Assembly (NCBI GenBank): GCA_027382625.1
Contig: JAJKFJ010023006.1
Coordinates: 1-64,000, forward strand
Direction of reading: 5' to 3'
Source of the DNA: Tetmemena sp. SeJ-2015
Lineage: Eukaryota > Ciliophora > Spirotrichea > Sporadotrichida > Oxytrichidae
Length of the DNA: 64,000 bases
Made by a program: the position numbers and the translations under genes
The notes under the pieces: model-generated
Database searches by the model: none
The model's input: the letters and a program-made list of their open reading frames with translations, nothing else
Told to the model about the DNA's origin: nothing
Part shown: positions 55,785 to 64,000 of the stretch, in pieces
Layout: each line of letters begins with the position of its first letter
How positions within the stretch are numbered: position 1 is the first letter of the stretch

Positions 55785-55792
55785 TAAATTTG
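55785..55792 (+). promoter_or_regulatory. Possible Bacteroidota -7 promoter box
   Basis: TAAATTTG fits the Bacteroidota sigma-70 consensus TAnnTTTG and lies 19 bases ahead of the first PhyH gene in a divergent gap. I do not see a convincing TTTG box at the matching -33 spacing, so this is weak. Confidence 0.25.
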
Positions 55793-55810
55793 AAGTAGTA
55801 GAACAACAAT

Positions 55811-56835
55811 ATGGAAAACAGTACAAATTTCTATCTAAATAACCCTTGGAAACCCGTTTCGCACTCGTATATAGTAGATGAACAGTTGCGCAGTAAGCTA
55901 GATAATGATGGTTACGCTGTGGTAAAGCTACTAAGCGATACTGACTTGGGCAAATTTAAAAGCCCTGTATGCTGAAACACACAAAATAGCTAATGGCGAA
56001 GGGGTATGTTTTACAGTGTATACTCGCACGATTTAAACTACCGTAAAAAAGTACACGATGAGATAGGTTTAATACTTCAACCTTACTTTGATAAGCTATT
56101 GAGCAACTATAAGGTAATGCTTAACTCATTTGTAATAAAAGCATCGGACCAAAAGCGAGTTTTATGTACATCAAGATACTACAGGGCTAGATGAGTTCAA
56201 GTATTCGCCGTTAAGTTTTTGGGTGCCCTTACATAACATTGATGACACTAACGGCGCTATGTGCGTAATGCCTGGCAGCCATAAGCTGTTCTCGCCTTAC
56301 CGTAGCATTTCTTTTGCTGCACCTTACGATGGTATACATAAAGCGGTGAAGAAGTATTTAACACCACTATACTTACAGGCCGGCGAAGCTGTAATTTTCG
56401 ATAATCGTATCATACATAATTCATTGCCCAACCTATCGGGTAGCGAGAGGTGGTGGCTATTTCGGGCGTATTTCCAAAAGAGGCGGTACTGCAAACCTGT
56501 TGGAAGAAGCCAGAAGATCCAAACTCGAAAAATTGAGATTGTAGAGCATAGCGATGATTACCTATTAACGCACCCTAATTTTCTTGTTAACTGCCATGTA
56601 AAAACCAGAAACTGGTAAAACTTTAAAGTTTGTAGACGATGTATTTCCGAATGTAGATGAAGAAAGCTTTGACACTATATGCAAAGCCAACGGTATAATG
56701 CCTGTAAACCATATAGCAAGTACCGATATGGAGGCTTGTAACATGATACAGGAACCTGTAGCGGTAGAAACTGCGGTACAGGCGGAAGAAGCCACTACTG
56801 GCTTTATGACAAAACTAAAATCACTGTTCAACTAA
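55811..56835 (+). CDS. Phytanoyl-CoA dioxygenase (PhyH) family protein 1
   Basis: About 340 residues. MENSTNFYLNNPWKPVSHSY then LDNDGYAVVKLLSDTDLGKF is the PhyH-type N-terminus. The iron site is VHQDTTG (His-x-Asp), with SPLSFWVPLHNIDDTNGAM and VMPGSHKLF after it. YLQAGEAVIFDNRIIHNSLP carries the distal His, then ER near 56450 as the 2-oxoglutarate Arg candidate. A tail of about 110 residues ends EEATTGFMTKLKSLFN-stop. Known members are non-haem Fe(II)/2-oxoglutarate oxygenases that hydroxylate lipids or natural products. Its stop overlaps the next PhyH start (TAATG). Shifts near 55970, 56000, 56160, 56460 and 56600. Confidence 0.8.
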
Positions 56836-57683
56836 TGGATAGCCATTTATTTTATTAATAAGGAGTATGAGAAGCAGCTACAAGAAGATGGGGTAATAAA
56901 GGTCCCCTTTTTGAATGCTGATGAGTTAAAGCGCGCACGCGAATTTTATAGCGAGTTGCATGGCACAAACGATCCACCTGCTATGTATGATGGGATACAT
57001 ATGACGATATGGTGCAACGACCTTGATTATAAGTTGAAAGTAAAAGATACTTTGCATGATATATTTTATGCCTGCTGCCGACCGTACTTTTACCAACTAC
57101 CGGGCTGTAAGCCAAACAGTTTATTGTAAAGCGACAAGGAAAGGATACTACGTTTCCCGTGCACCAAGATTGGAGTATAGTGGATGAAACAAAGTTTTGT
57201 TCATTTAACATGTGGGTGCCATTGCAAGATGTAGATGCCGACAATGGCGCTATGTGGATTATAAAGCGCAGTCACAATATTAACCGTAAAGTAAGAGGTG
57301 CTGGATGCCTTTTCCCTAACTATGTACCTATAATTGATGACTTGAAGCCATACATGACAAGCTATCCTATGAAGGCTGGCGAAGCGTTGTTGTTCTACCA
57401 CAATACCATACATGGCTCGCCTGCTAATACTTTAGATAGCCCTAGGGTTGTGGTACAAGTTTCTATATTACCTAAGCAAGCACCGTTCCATATTTATTTT
57501 CAGAAACAACCTGGTACACCCTTAGAAGTACATCACCCTATTGATGATTTTACTTATTACTACACTAGGTTAAGAGAAGATTCGGAAATGGCACCACCTA
57601 CTGCAAAAGCAACAGTGGTAGAAGCAAGTTATAACAATGCACCAGTAACCTTAGCAGAGATTGAGGCTGCAATAAAAAATTAA
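56835..57683 (+). CDS. PhyH family protein 2
   Basis: About 283 residues. MDSHLF (one extra base in a T run) leads to NKEYEKQLQEDGVIKVPFLN; after a shift near 57070 comes FPVHQDWSIVDETKFCSFNM with His-x-Asp. MWVPLQDVDADNGAMWII follows, then YPMKAGEALLFYHNTIHGSP with the distal His and SPRVVVQVSILPKQAPFHIY with the 2-oxoglutarate Arg. The tail ends LAEIEAAIKN-stop. Shorter than copy 1 and without its long tail. It ends convergently on the ABC transporter gene, sharing the TTAA. Confidence 0.83.
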
Positions 57684-58893
57684 CCCTTTTTTACTGTCCA
57701 TTGAAGCCGGGGTAGTACTTGTACGGGCAGCGTGCTCCAAGGCTCTTTTTTGCGCCATTCGCTTTGTAGGACGTCAAAACGCAAAACATTTTGCCAAGTA
57801 CCTTTATGTACCTTGTTAAGCGATACTACTAAACCTATGTAATAAGTACCGTGGTTAAGAAAGCCTGAAGGTAAAGAACCTATAAGTGTGTACTTCCCTT
57901 TTTCTTCATCAGCAATAGTATAATCCTTTCGGTATGTGTTTGAATCTGCAAGCAACATGGTATCTTGAAGGCTGAATACCTTAATGCCAAGTTCAACGGC
58001 TCCTTCGCTATGCAGTTTTTCGTATACAAGCTCAAATGTTACTTGGTCGTCAATAGTTATACTTTCATTAAGCTCTTTACCCAATGCGTATACCGATGCA
58101 CTTATTAGTCTAAAGTCGCTGTTGCTTACTTTTTCGGTTAATGCTGAGGTATATAAGTCAATATGCGTATTGGTAGCGGTGTCGGCATGTTGTATCCAAG
58201 TTGGGTCGAAGGTTTTCATACCACTTGTTACATCCTTTAAATACTTATTTACTACCTCGCTAGGATCGGTTGATGCAAATTTTATCTCTTTATCAAGGTA
58301 TATGGCCTTTGTGCACAAGGTAAGCACGTCCTGCATGTTATGTGTGGCAAAAACAATGGTTTTTCCTTGTGCTAGCATAAGTTCAAACTGCCTGTAGCAT
58401 TTTGCCCTAAACCCAGCATCGCCCGCTGCTATTACTTCATCTATTAATAGAATATCACATGGAAAGAAGAAAAAGCTGGAAAGCATTAATCGTACATACA
58501 TACCATCTGAGTATGTTTTAACTGCAGCGTTAATATGATCTCCTAGTTCGCTGAAGGCGGTAATTTGTTCAATAGCATCTTTTAGCTTTTGGCCTTTTAT
58601 GTTTGCCAAAGTTGCCATTACATTTAGGTTTTCTATACCCGTAAGGTCGGGGTGTAAGCCAGCACCTACGCTTAGCATCGATGATACTTGGCCAATAATA
58701 GTGGCTGTGCCACTTGTGGGCTTAGTTACACCGCTTAGTATTTTAAGTAAGGTGCTTTTGCCAGCACCGTTTTTACCTACTATGCCTACAGCTCGCCTCT
58801 GTATACATCAAGCTGTATATCGTTCAGTACAGTAGTACCGTTCGAGTAGCTTTTGCTTATACCATTAATAATTATAACGGGCTGTTTATCCAT
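57680..58893 (-). CDS. Wzt-like polysaccharide ABC transporter ATP-binding protein
   Basis: About 404 residues. MDKQPVIIINGISKSYSNGT begins it; the Walker A region reads GKNGAGKSTLLKILSGVTKP (after a base missing near 58795), then SVGAGLHPDLTGIENLNVMA, signature TYSDGMYVRLMLS, Walker B DILLIDEVIAAGDAGF and the switch His ATHNMQDVL. A C-terminal beta domain of about 170 residues (58.2 kb down to 57.68 kb) resembles Wzt_C, which in O-antigen transporters recognises the modified non-reducing end of the chain. No permease gene lies next to it in the window. Its start is 21 bases after the methyltransferase stop. Confidence 0.87.
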
Positions 58894-58913
58894 AGTGCTA
58901 TTGCGAAAGGGGG

Positions 58914-59853
58914 CTATAGTTTGCCGTAATCTAGCTCTTCTTGCTTCTTCTTGTGTACCTGCATCCAATACAGGTTTTGTAGAAAATATTTATCTAAGCC
59001 ATACTGTAAGTCGTTTACTGGCTTGTAGCATTTTATTTCAAAAAAATCTACGGGAAATATGTAGTTTTCCCCAATTTTCGATTTTGGCTATACCCGTTAG
59101 CTCCTGAAAGTCGTTGCTTATGGTTAGGTTTTCAAAATCTTCCAGCTTAAGGGCTACTGTTTTTACAAACATAATAGCAAAGCCTTGCTTACGCATAGCA
59201 TCAAGCACCGTGTTTTAGCTCGGCTATGTTATAGCGGTAGGCTTCATTTATACGGCTTATTTCGTAGTCTATTTTTACTTGGTGTTCAGGGTATACCGCT
59301 ATCTTTCTAAAAAGTCCTTTATATACAAAGTGCCACCAGGTTTTAGTGCATTCCAAGCCGATTCTATCGCTTTGGAATGATTGAATGAATGGCCAAACGA
59401 TTCAAGAAAGTATACTACATCAAATTTTTCTTTACCTAAGCTGCCTGCTATATCATGGTAGTCGCCTACGTTTACCGATACCTGATTGTTTAAGTTTGCC
59501 GCGGTTATTCTTTTAACTGCCTCTTGCTTTTGTACTTCCGATACTGTAAGGGCCTCTATTTGTATGCCGCACTTTTGGGCAAAGTATATAGCAGGACCAC
59601 ATACACCGCAGCCAGCATCGCAAGCCTTCATTCCAGGCGTAAAACCTATGCTTACTATTTCATAATCCAGTAGCTTAGTTACATCGGTAGTACGGTATGC
59701 CTGTATTATATCGCCATATACTTGAACAAACTTCTCGTTATATGTATTGTAAAATTCTCCTACTTGACTAGGCGTGGCCTTTGGTGCTGTAGTAGCTTGT
59801 GCGGCGCTTTGGGTACCCTCAAATATATTTTTAAGCTTGGCAAGTATGCTCAT
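58914..59853 (-). CDS. Class I SAM-dependent methyltransferase
   Basis: About 310 residues. MSILAKLKNIFEGTQSAAQ is a charged N-terminus like the PhyH tails, then QVGEFYNTYNEKFVQVYGDI. Motif I is GMKACDAGCGVCGPAIYFAQ, followed by NVGDYHDIAG, KFDVVYFLESFGHSF and NALKPGGTLYIKDFL. After shifts near 59305 and 59220 the second part reads YEISRINEAYRYNIAEL and ends KQEELDYGKL-stop. The pattern is that of small-molecule or sugar O-/C-methyltransferases (UbiE-like). It is in one run with PhyH 3 upstream (4-base gap) and the Wzt-like ATPase downstream. Confidence 0.8.
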
Positions 59854-59856
59854 ATG

Positions 59857-60758
59857 CTATATGCCTATGGCTTTAAGTAGGCGGTTAAATATAGAAGGCT
59901 TTTGCGCAACTTGTACCTCTGCTGCTGGTTCGGCGCGTGGCTTGGGTTTAGGAATACCTAGATACATTTCATCAAAGTCTTCGTTGGTTAGGTCGGGCAT
60001 AGTGTAGTTAATATCCTGTAGCTTCTGTAAGCCCTGTGGCCCTAGCAGTATATTTTTATCGAAGAAGAAGCCAACTTCATTTTGGTATTCTTCTACCACA
60101 CCATTATTCATATAGTAGTAGCGCATATCTGCGGCTTGCGGTATTATACCAAATACTACAGCTACGCGCGGTGTATCGGTAGTATTTATGCCCGATGCGT
60201 GCAATAACCTATGATCATAAATTAGTGCTTCTCCAGCCTTCATGTACAGCGTGGTATGGTGCTGCCAAGTATGGCTGTTTATTTTATTAGAATGGGTCGG
60301 GAATATTTACTCCACGATAGCTTTTTAATAGCTTGTGGCTATGTGGTAGTACTGCTATGGCACCATTAGCATCATTAGTATCGCATAGTGCACCCTATAT
60401 ATTAAATGAGCGATAATGGTCTTCATCTACAATGTTCCAATCTTGATGCGGGAAAAGAACCCCTTTATCGCCTTTGTATTTTGTAATGTACGACCCGCCT
60501 AAAGGGCGGCTTTCAAAAAAATACCTCATCAATAGCACGTGTAAACTTATCAAGTATACCTTGGCTCATCATTTTTTTAAACTCGGGGTTGCTGCTATGC
60601 GCAGTAGCATACATGCCTTGCTGTGGCTCGGTTATTTTTTGTGTATATAGCTCGTTCAAATACTGTACTTCTTCGGTATTCAAAAAAGGTATTACTACAT
60701 AGCCTTCTTTCTCCAAGTTAGCATCAAGCGCATCATCTTTCAATACTTTCACCGCCAT
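59857..60758 (-). CDS. PhyH family protein 3
   Basis: About 300 residues. MAVKVLKDDALDANLEKEGY and VVIPFLNTEEVQYLNELYTQ start it; then PHQDWNIVDEDHYRSFNI with His-x-Asp and NDANGAIAVLPHSHKLL. LKAGEALIYDHRLLHASGIN-type distal His and TPRVAVVFGIIPQAADMRYY follow. The tail ends PSIFNRLLKAIGI-stop, similar to other tails in the array. Its ATG is 3 bases after the PhyH 4 stop. Shifts near 60520, 60395 and 60270. Confidence 0.83.
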
Positions 60759-60761
60759 AGC

Positions 60762-61770
60762 TTATATCCCTACTAGTTCTAATATTTTTTTGAAAACAGA
60801 TTTTTCTTTCACCGGCTTTATCATGGCTGTATTACTTGGTGCGGTGGGTTTTTTCTACCAGTCTTTTCAGCCATTTCACCTATTAGTATGTTTAGCTCTT
60901 CAGTACTATATACTTTAGGCTCATAAGGGCGCATACCTAACGATTTACCCATTGTTGGGCGCTCGTATATCTTCTTCATAAAATCTTCGAAGCTTATCAA
61001 AAGTTATCTTCCATCTTTATAGCTTCTACTTCATTTTTATCTTTATTGGGCCTGTAATGGAAAACCATGCTTGGCTTTTTCGCTCATTACACCGCTAGTA
61101 ATAGCTATTCGTATCTTATCGCTTTTATTAGGTGGCGAGTAGTGAATCAAGCTTTGATTTAGTATAACTGCTTCTCCCGCTTTAGCGTTTAGTGGTATGC
61201 AGTTATCCATCATCAGTTGTTCGTTGCCTTCAAAAAACATAGGTAATGTAGGGCAGCGTATCGGCTTAACCTCTCCATATTGCGAGCCAGGTAGTACATA
61301 TAGCGTACCATTATTTTCGTCGTATCAATAAGTGGCACCCATATATTTAGCGCCACATACTTATCCTCGTTCACTATCGTCCAATCTTGGTGTATTGGTA
61401 GCATAGAATACTCATCGGGCTGCTTGAACAAATAAGCAGAGCCAAATGGACGATAATTTTTGAATATCTGTTCAAATCTTGGATTGAAAACCTTTGCTAT
61501 TTCATCGCTGCATTTTTTCTTATAAGCATAGTCAGACGAATAGCTGCTTGATTGAAAACCAATCAAGTTTATATCAGGGTGTAGCTCGTAAAATTTATCG
61601 GTAAGCGTCTTATCTCATCGGCATTTATAAAAAGGTACTTACATAGCCCATGGTATCGAACTGCTGCTGAAGTGCAGCATCTTGAAACAGATGCTTGTAG
61701 TTTACAGGTTTTCCAAATTTTTCCTCGAGCCACTGTGGTGTTAACTTAGGAAAGTTATAATCATACAATC
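60762..61770 (-). CDS. PhyH domain 4 (probably C-terminal part of a multi-domain protein)
   Basis: The domain starts at LTPQWLEEKFGKPVNYKHLF and QDAALQQQFDTMGYVSTF. It continues LIGFQSSSYSSDYAYKKKC, PIHQDWTIVNEDKYVALNIW (His-x-Asp), NNGTLYVLPGS, KAGEAVILNQSLIHYSPPN (distal His) and KIRIAITSGVMS. The tail includes SFEDFMKKIYERPTMGKSLG and ends ELVGI-stop. No ATG precedes the domain in its frame; the only one is inside, at Thr-Met-Gly-Tyr. The frame runs back into PhyH 5, which suggests one polypeptide. Shifts near 61635, 61320, 61200 and 61065. Confidence 0.75.
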
Positions 61771-62774
61771 CTTTGCTGTTGCCAATCTTCGTCTATCGAA
61801 TATGTTTTCGCCAAATTGCTCAAAGTTGGTCATAAAGGTATTGTCTTGTTCAAACACCTCTATTTTGTTGCCCATGTCCTTATTCCAATAGCATATTTGA
61901 AAATCGGCATCCTTATGTGTAAAGTACACATTAGTTGTTATGCGTATACCGTCGCCAAGATTAGGTGGCGAATAGTGTATTATGCTTTGGTCGAATATTA
62001 CTGCTTGGCCAGCGCGTAGGTACAACGGCTCCATATACTGTAATATTCTTGCTGCACATCATCGTACAAGCCGGCAATAGTGCTACCCCTATATGTAGGT
62101 ATTACCCTGTGCGAACCTTTATTAAATGAAGTACGCCATTATAGTCGTTTAAATCTACCAATGGGCACCAGATGTTAATACCAGTATATTTGGTTTCGTC
62201 AACCAAGGTCATGTCCTGATGCACGCCCATTACCGATGCAGGACCAGGGTACTTAACTATAAAAACTACCGCACATTACTTGGGAGTCAACTAGGTTTTG
62301 CTTATCCAGGTATCACATATTCGGCGTATTTCTTTGTCCGCTTCTGTTCTATAGTTTTTATCGGCCGAAAAGGGGCTAGGAAAAAAGCCTTGCTCATCTA
62401 TGGGGTGCAGCCTTTATATAAGGCTTCCAGTTCGGCAATTTGTTCCGGTGTATATAGGTCTACTACTATGTAGCCGTCGCGTTCAAACTGTTGCTGCTGT
62501 TGTTCATCAGCAAACACGCGCATCATTTTGTCAGGAAATTGAAACATGCCTTCGTGTTTGTTGTTTTGTTAGCCAATACTCGTTTCTTTATCTCGCGCAC
62601 TATATTTAGTGGCGTATACTTTTGAAAGAAGCTACGGTCATCTACCCATACCAGTTGCGTATGTTCTACCTGTTGCGGTGTAGCTTCTTCAGGTTTTACT
62701 GCTTCTTGCTTAGGTTCTTCTTTCTTGCTGCCATCCATATTATAGTTGAATAGCTTTGCCAAGTGCTCGCACAT
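61741..62774 (-). CDS. PhyH domain 5 (internal domain or separate gene)
   Basis: An N-terminal extension reads EEPKQEAVKPEEATPQQVE then VWVDDRSFFQKYTPLNIV. The catalytic domain is FERDGYIVVDLYTPEQIAEL, VMGVHQDMTLVDETKYTGIN (His-x-Asp), WCPLVDLNDYNGVLHLI, LRAGQAVIFDQSIIHYSPPN (distal His) and GIRITTNVYFTHKDADFQI. If separate, it could start at the Met at 62774 or at 62735. The extension also aligns in style with the PhyH 1 tail, so it may instead be the linker behind PhyH 6. It continues into PhyH 4 after one shift near 61795. Confidence 0.75.
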
Positions 62775-62779
62775 TTCTA

Positions 62780-63656
62780 CATTAAAGTGTTGCCTTCTGC
62801 CTTTATCTTGGCTATTAGCTCATCGGCGCTTATCTCCGTTACACGGTTTTCTACAGTGCCTAAAAGGTTTAGTCCTTCAGGGTATTTGCCTTGTTCATAT
62901 AGGCTCGAAGGCTTCCATTATTAAAATGGCTAAAGAAATAATCGTCTACCTCATACTCGTTCAGTACCTTTCCATCACTATCTGGGCGAAGGTAAAAGTG
63001 GCGCATTGGTGCATCTATTTGTTTACACCAAAACCTACTGCTAGGCGTACTCCATCGCTTACATTAGGTGGCGAGGCATGTACGGTGCGATTTTTCGAAT
63101 ATTAATGCTTGCCCTGCCTTCATAGGCAATAGCTTTAAGTATGGGAATATTGAAAATACATGTGTATCGAGCGGTGTTTTAAACTGCGGTGCAGGTGATG
63201 CGCGATGATGGTCGAAAACTTATGCGAGCCTACTATTACACCCATTGCCCCATTCATCATATCGGTATCTACTAGGCCGTCCATACGGTTGCCGAGCCAT
63301 AGCCCGCATCTTCATCTGTTAAAGTTTCCAGTCCTGGTGCGGAGGCACAACGCTAATTGGGTTAGGTTCCTTTACCACATAGCTGGTTGTATATTTATAG
63401 TTGTCGAAAACCTCATCTGCCTTTGGCGCAATGGTGGTTTTTATCTTGTCCATTACCTTTGTTACAAAATTGTGTCGCTATTATCTAAACTTACGTGGAA
63501 GCCATACGATGGTATGTGGTTTGTTATCAAGCGTATCGTAGTAGTTTTTCAAGTCGGCCACTTCATCTGCATTAAGCAAATCTATAAGTACATATCCTTC
63601 TGTATCGTACTGTTTTTGTAGAGCAGCATCTTTAAATATTGGTTCATACTAGCTGT
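62780..63656 (-). CDS. PhyH domain 6
   Basis: MNQ at about 63646 then IFKDAALQKQYDTEGYVLID and LLNADEVADLKNYYDTLDN begin the domain, closely matching the start of PhyH 4 (LFQDAALQQQFDTMGYV). Then SVVPPHQDW (His-x-Asp, about 63335), YGSATVWTALVDTDMMNGAM, GVIVGSHKFS, KAGQALIFEK, HASPPNVSDGVRLAVGFGV (distal His and Arg, 63030-63090), and a tail LLGTVENRVTEISADELIAK. Frame changes are frequent. The break before it (about 63650) could be a gene start or a fusion joint. Confidence 0.72.
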
Positions 63657-64000
63657 TTTATATGTAGCGCAAAAAGCTTGAAAAGCAGCTACGCTTATAG
63701 GGGTAAAATCTTGTTCAAGTTGTGCTACGGTTCTACAAAACTTGGGGTGCCACCGTGATTATCGTAGTGCAAAAAGAAGTTGTCGTCAACTTCGTACTTA
63801 TCTACTTTTCCATTTTCGTTTTGGTAGTAGAACAATAGTTGAGCAGCCTCTGGTATTAGGCCATAGGTAATAGCTATTCTGCTATTGCTACTAGTTATTA
63901 AATGCGAGGCGTGTAGCAATGCATGGTAAAAATAAAAGCCTCGCCGGCCTTCATGCGCAAGTTTTCATACGCTTGCGTACTTCAGGTTCTATATCGTTTA
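63657..64000 (-). CDS. PhyH domain 7, cut by the window edge
   Basis: Only the C-terminal half is in the window: LRMKAGEAFIFYHALLHASH (distal His), SNSRIAITYGLIPEAAQLLF (2-oxoglutarate Arg), KVDKYEVDDNFFLHYDNHGG and a tail TVAQLEQDFTPISVAAFQAF. The tail reads without a clear stop into PhyH 6. The His-x-Asp half lies beyond base 64000. More PhyH units may follow outside the window. Confidence 0.75.

Noticed and set aside
1..64000. tRNA, rRNA, CRISPR array, insertion sequence or prophage
   Set aside because: I looked for cloverleaf ends, repeat-spacer patterns, transposase motifs with inverted ends and phage structural genes and saw none; small RNAs cannot be excluded by eye.

Overview
The window looks like a contig from a Bacteroidota bacterium, probably a Chitinophagales/Sphingobacteriales-type lineage. 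Evidence is a SprB-like adhesin with a gliding-motility C-terminal domain, a CarboxypepD_reg-type TonB receptor, DUF4271 next to HemD, an LpxH-like hydrolase, a BamA/TamA protein and tight operons with ATGA overlaps. Nearly every gene, housekeeping ones included, is broken by one or more one-base shifts whose halves still read as one family. I take most breaks as uncorrected long-read indels, not gene decay. Coordinates of broken genes span all pieces, and some ends are approximate. Two blocks (about 0.3-4.4 kb and 47.2-50.15 kb) are much worse and largely unreadable.

Layout. 0.3-3.9 kb: remains of a large secreted adhesin (+). 4.4-5.4 kb: cvpA and yqeY (-). 5.6-11.8 kb (+): phosphoinositide phospholipase C-like lipoprotein, LpxH-like hydrolase, TonB-dependent receptor, PhoD-like phosphatase. 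11.8-13.2 kb: an unrecognised gene. 13.2-16.5 kb (-): operon WYL regulator, YwbE, VF530, DUF1415, DEAD-box helicase. 16.7-20.2 kb (+): small unknowns, an SDR and a retinol-saturase-like FAD enzyme. 20.4-26.7 kb (-): TerC, GPH transporter, NAD(P)-binding protein, and a three-gene glycan operon (O-antigen ligase, GT2, GT4). 26.7-30.6 kb (+): MeaB, SDR, sulfatase-like enzyme, MmcQ/YjbR, small membrane protein. 30.7-34.6 kb (-): HemD, Lys/Ala-rich segment, DUF4271, BamA-like. 34.8-38.8 kb (+): HemW, DUF1015, FAD oxidoreductase, biotin carrier. 38.9-42.5 kb: lipoprotein, YdcF, lipase, EEP nuclease-like protein and a secreted unknown.

42.6-64.0 kb is a surface-glycan island: several glycosyltransferases, a TMTC-like membrane-TPR protein, an SGNH hydrolase, a UbiA-type prenyltransferase, a Wzt-like ABC ATPase with an extra C-terminal domain, a SAM methyltransferase, and an array of seven phytanoyl-CoA-dioxygenase (PhyH) domains, two on + and five on -. 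At least two, possibly four, of the minus-strand domains appear to lie on one polypeptide that runs off the right edge. All seven keep their recognisable iron-ligand pieces. A working model (inference) is that these Fe(II)/2-oxoglutarate enzymes, with the methyltransferase, tailor or cap a lipid-linked glycan exported by the Wzt-type transporter. This array is the most unusual thing in the window. No tRNA, rRNA, CRISPR array, insertion sequence or prophage was seen.
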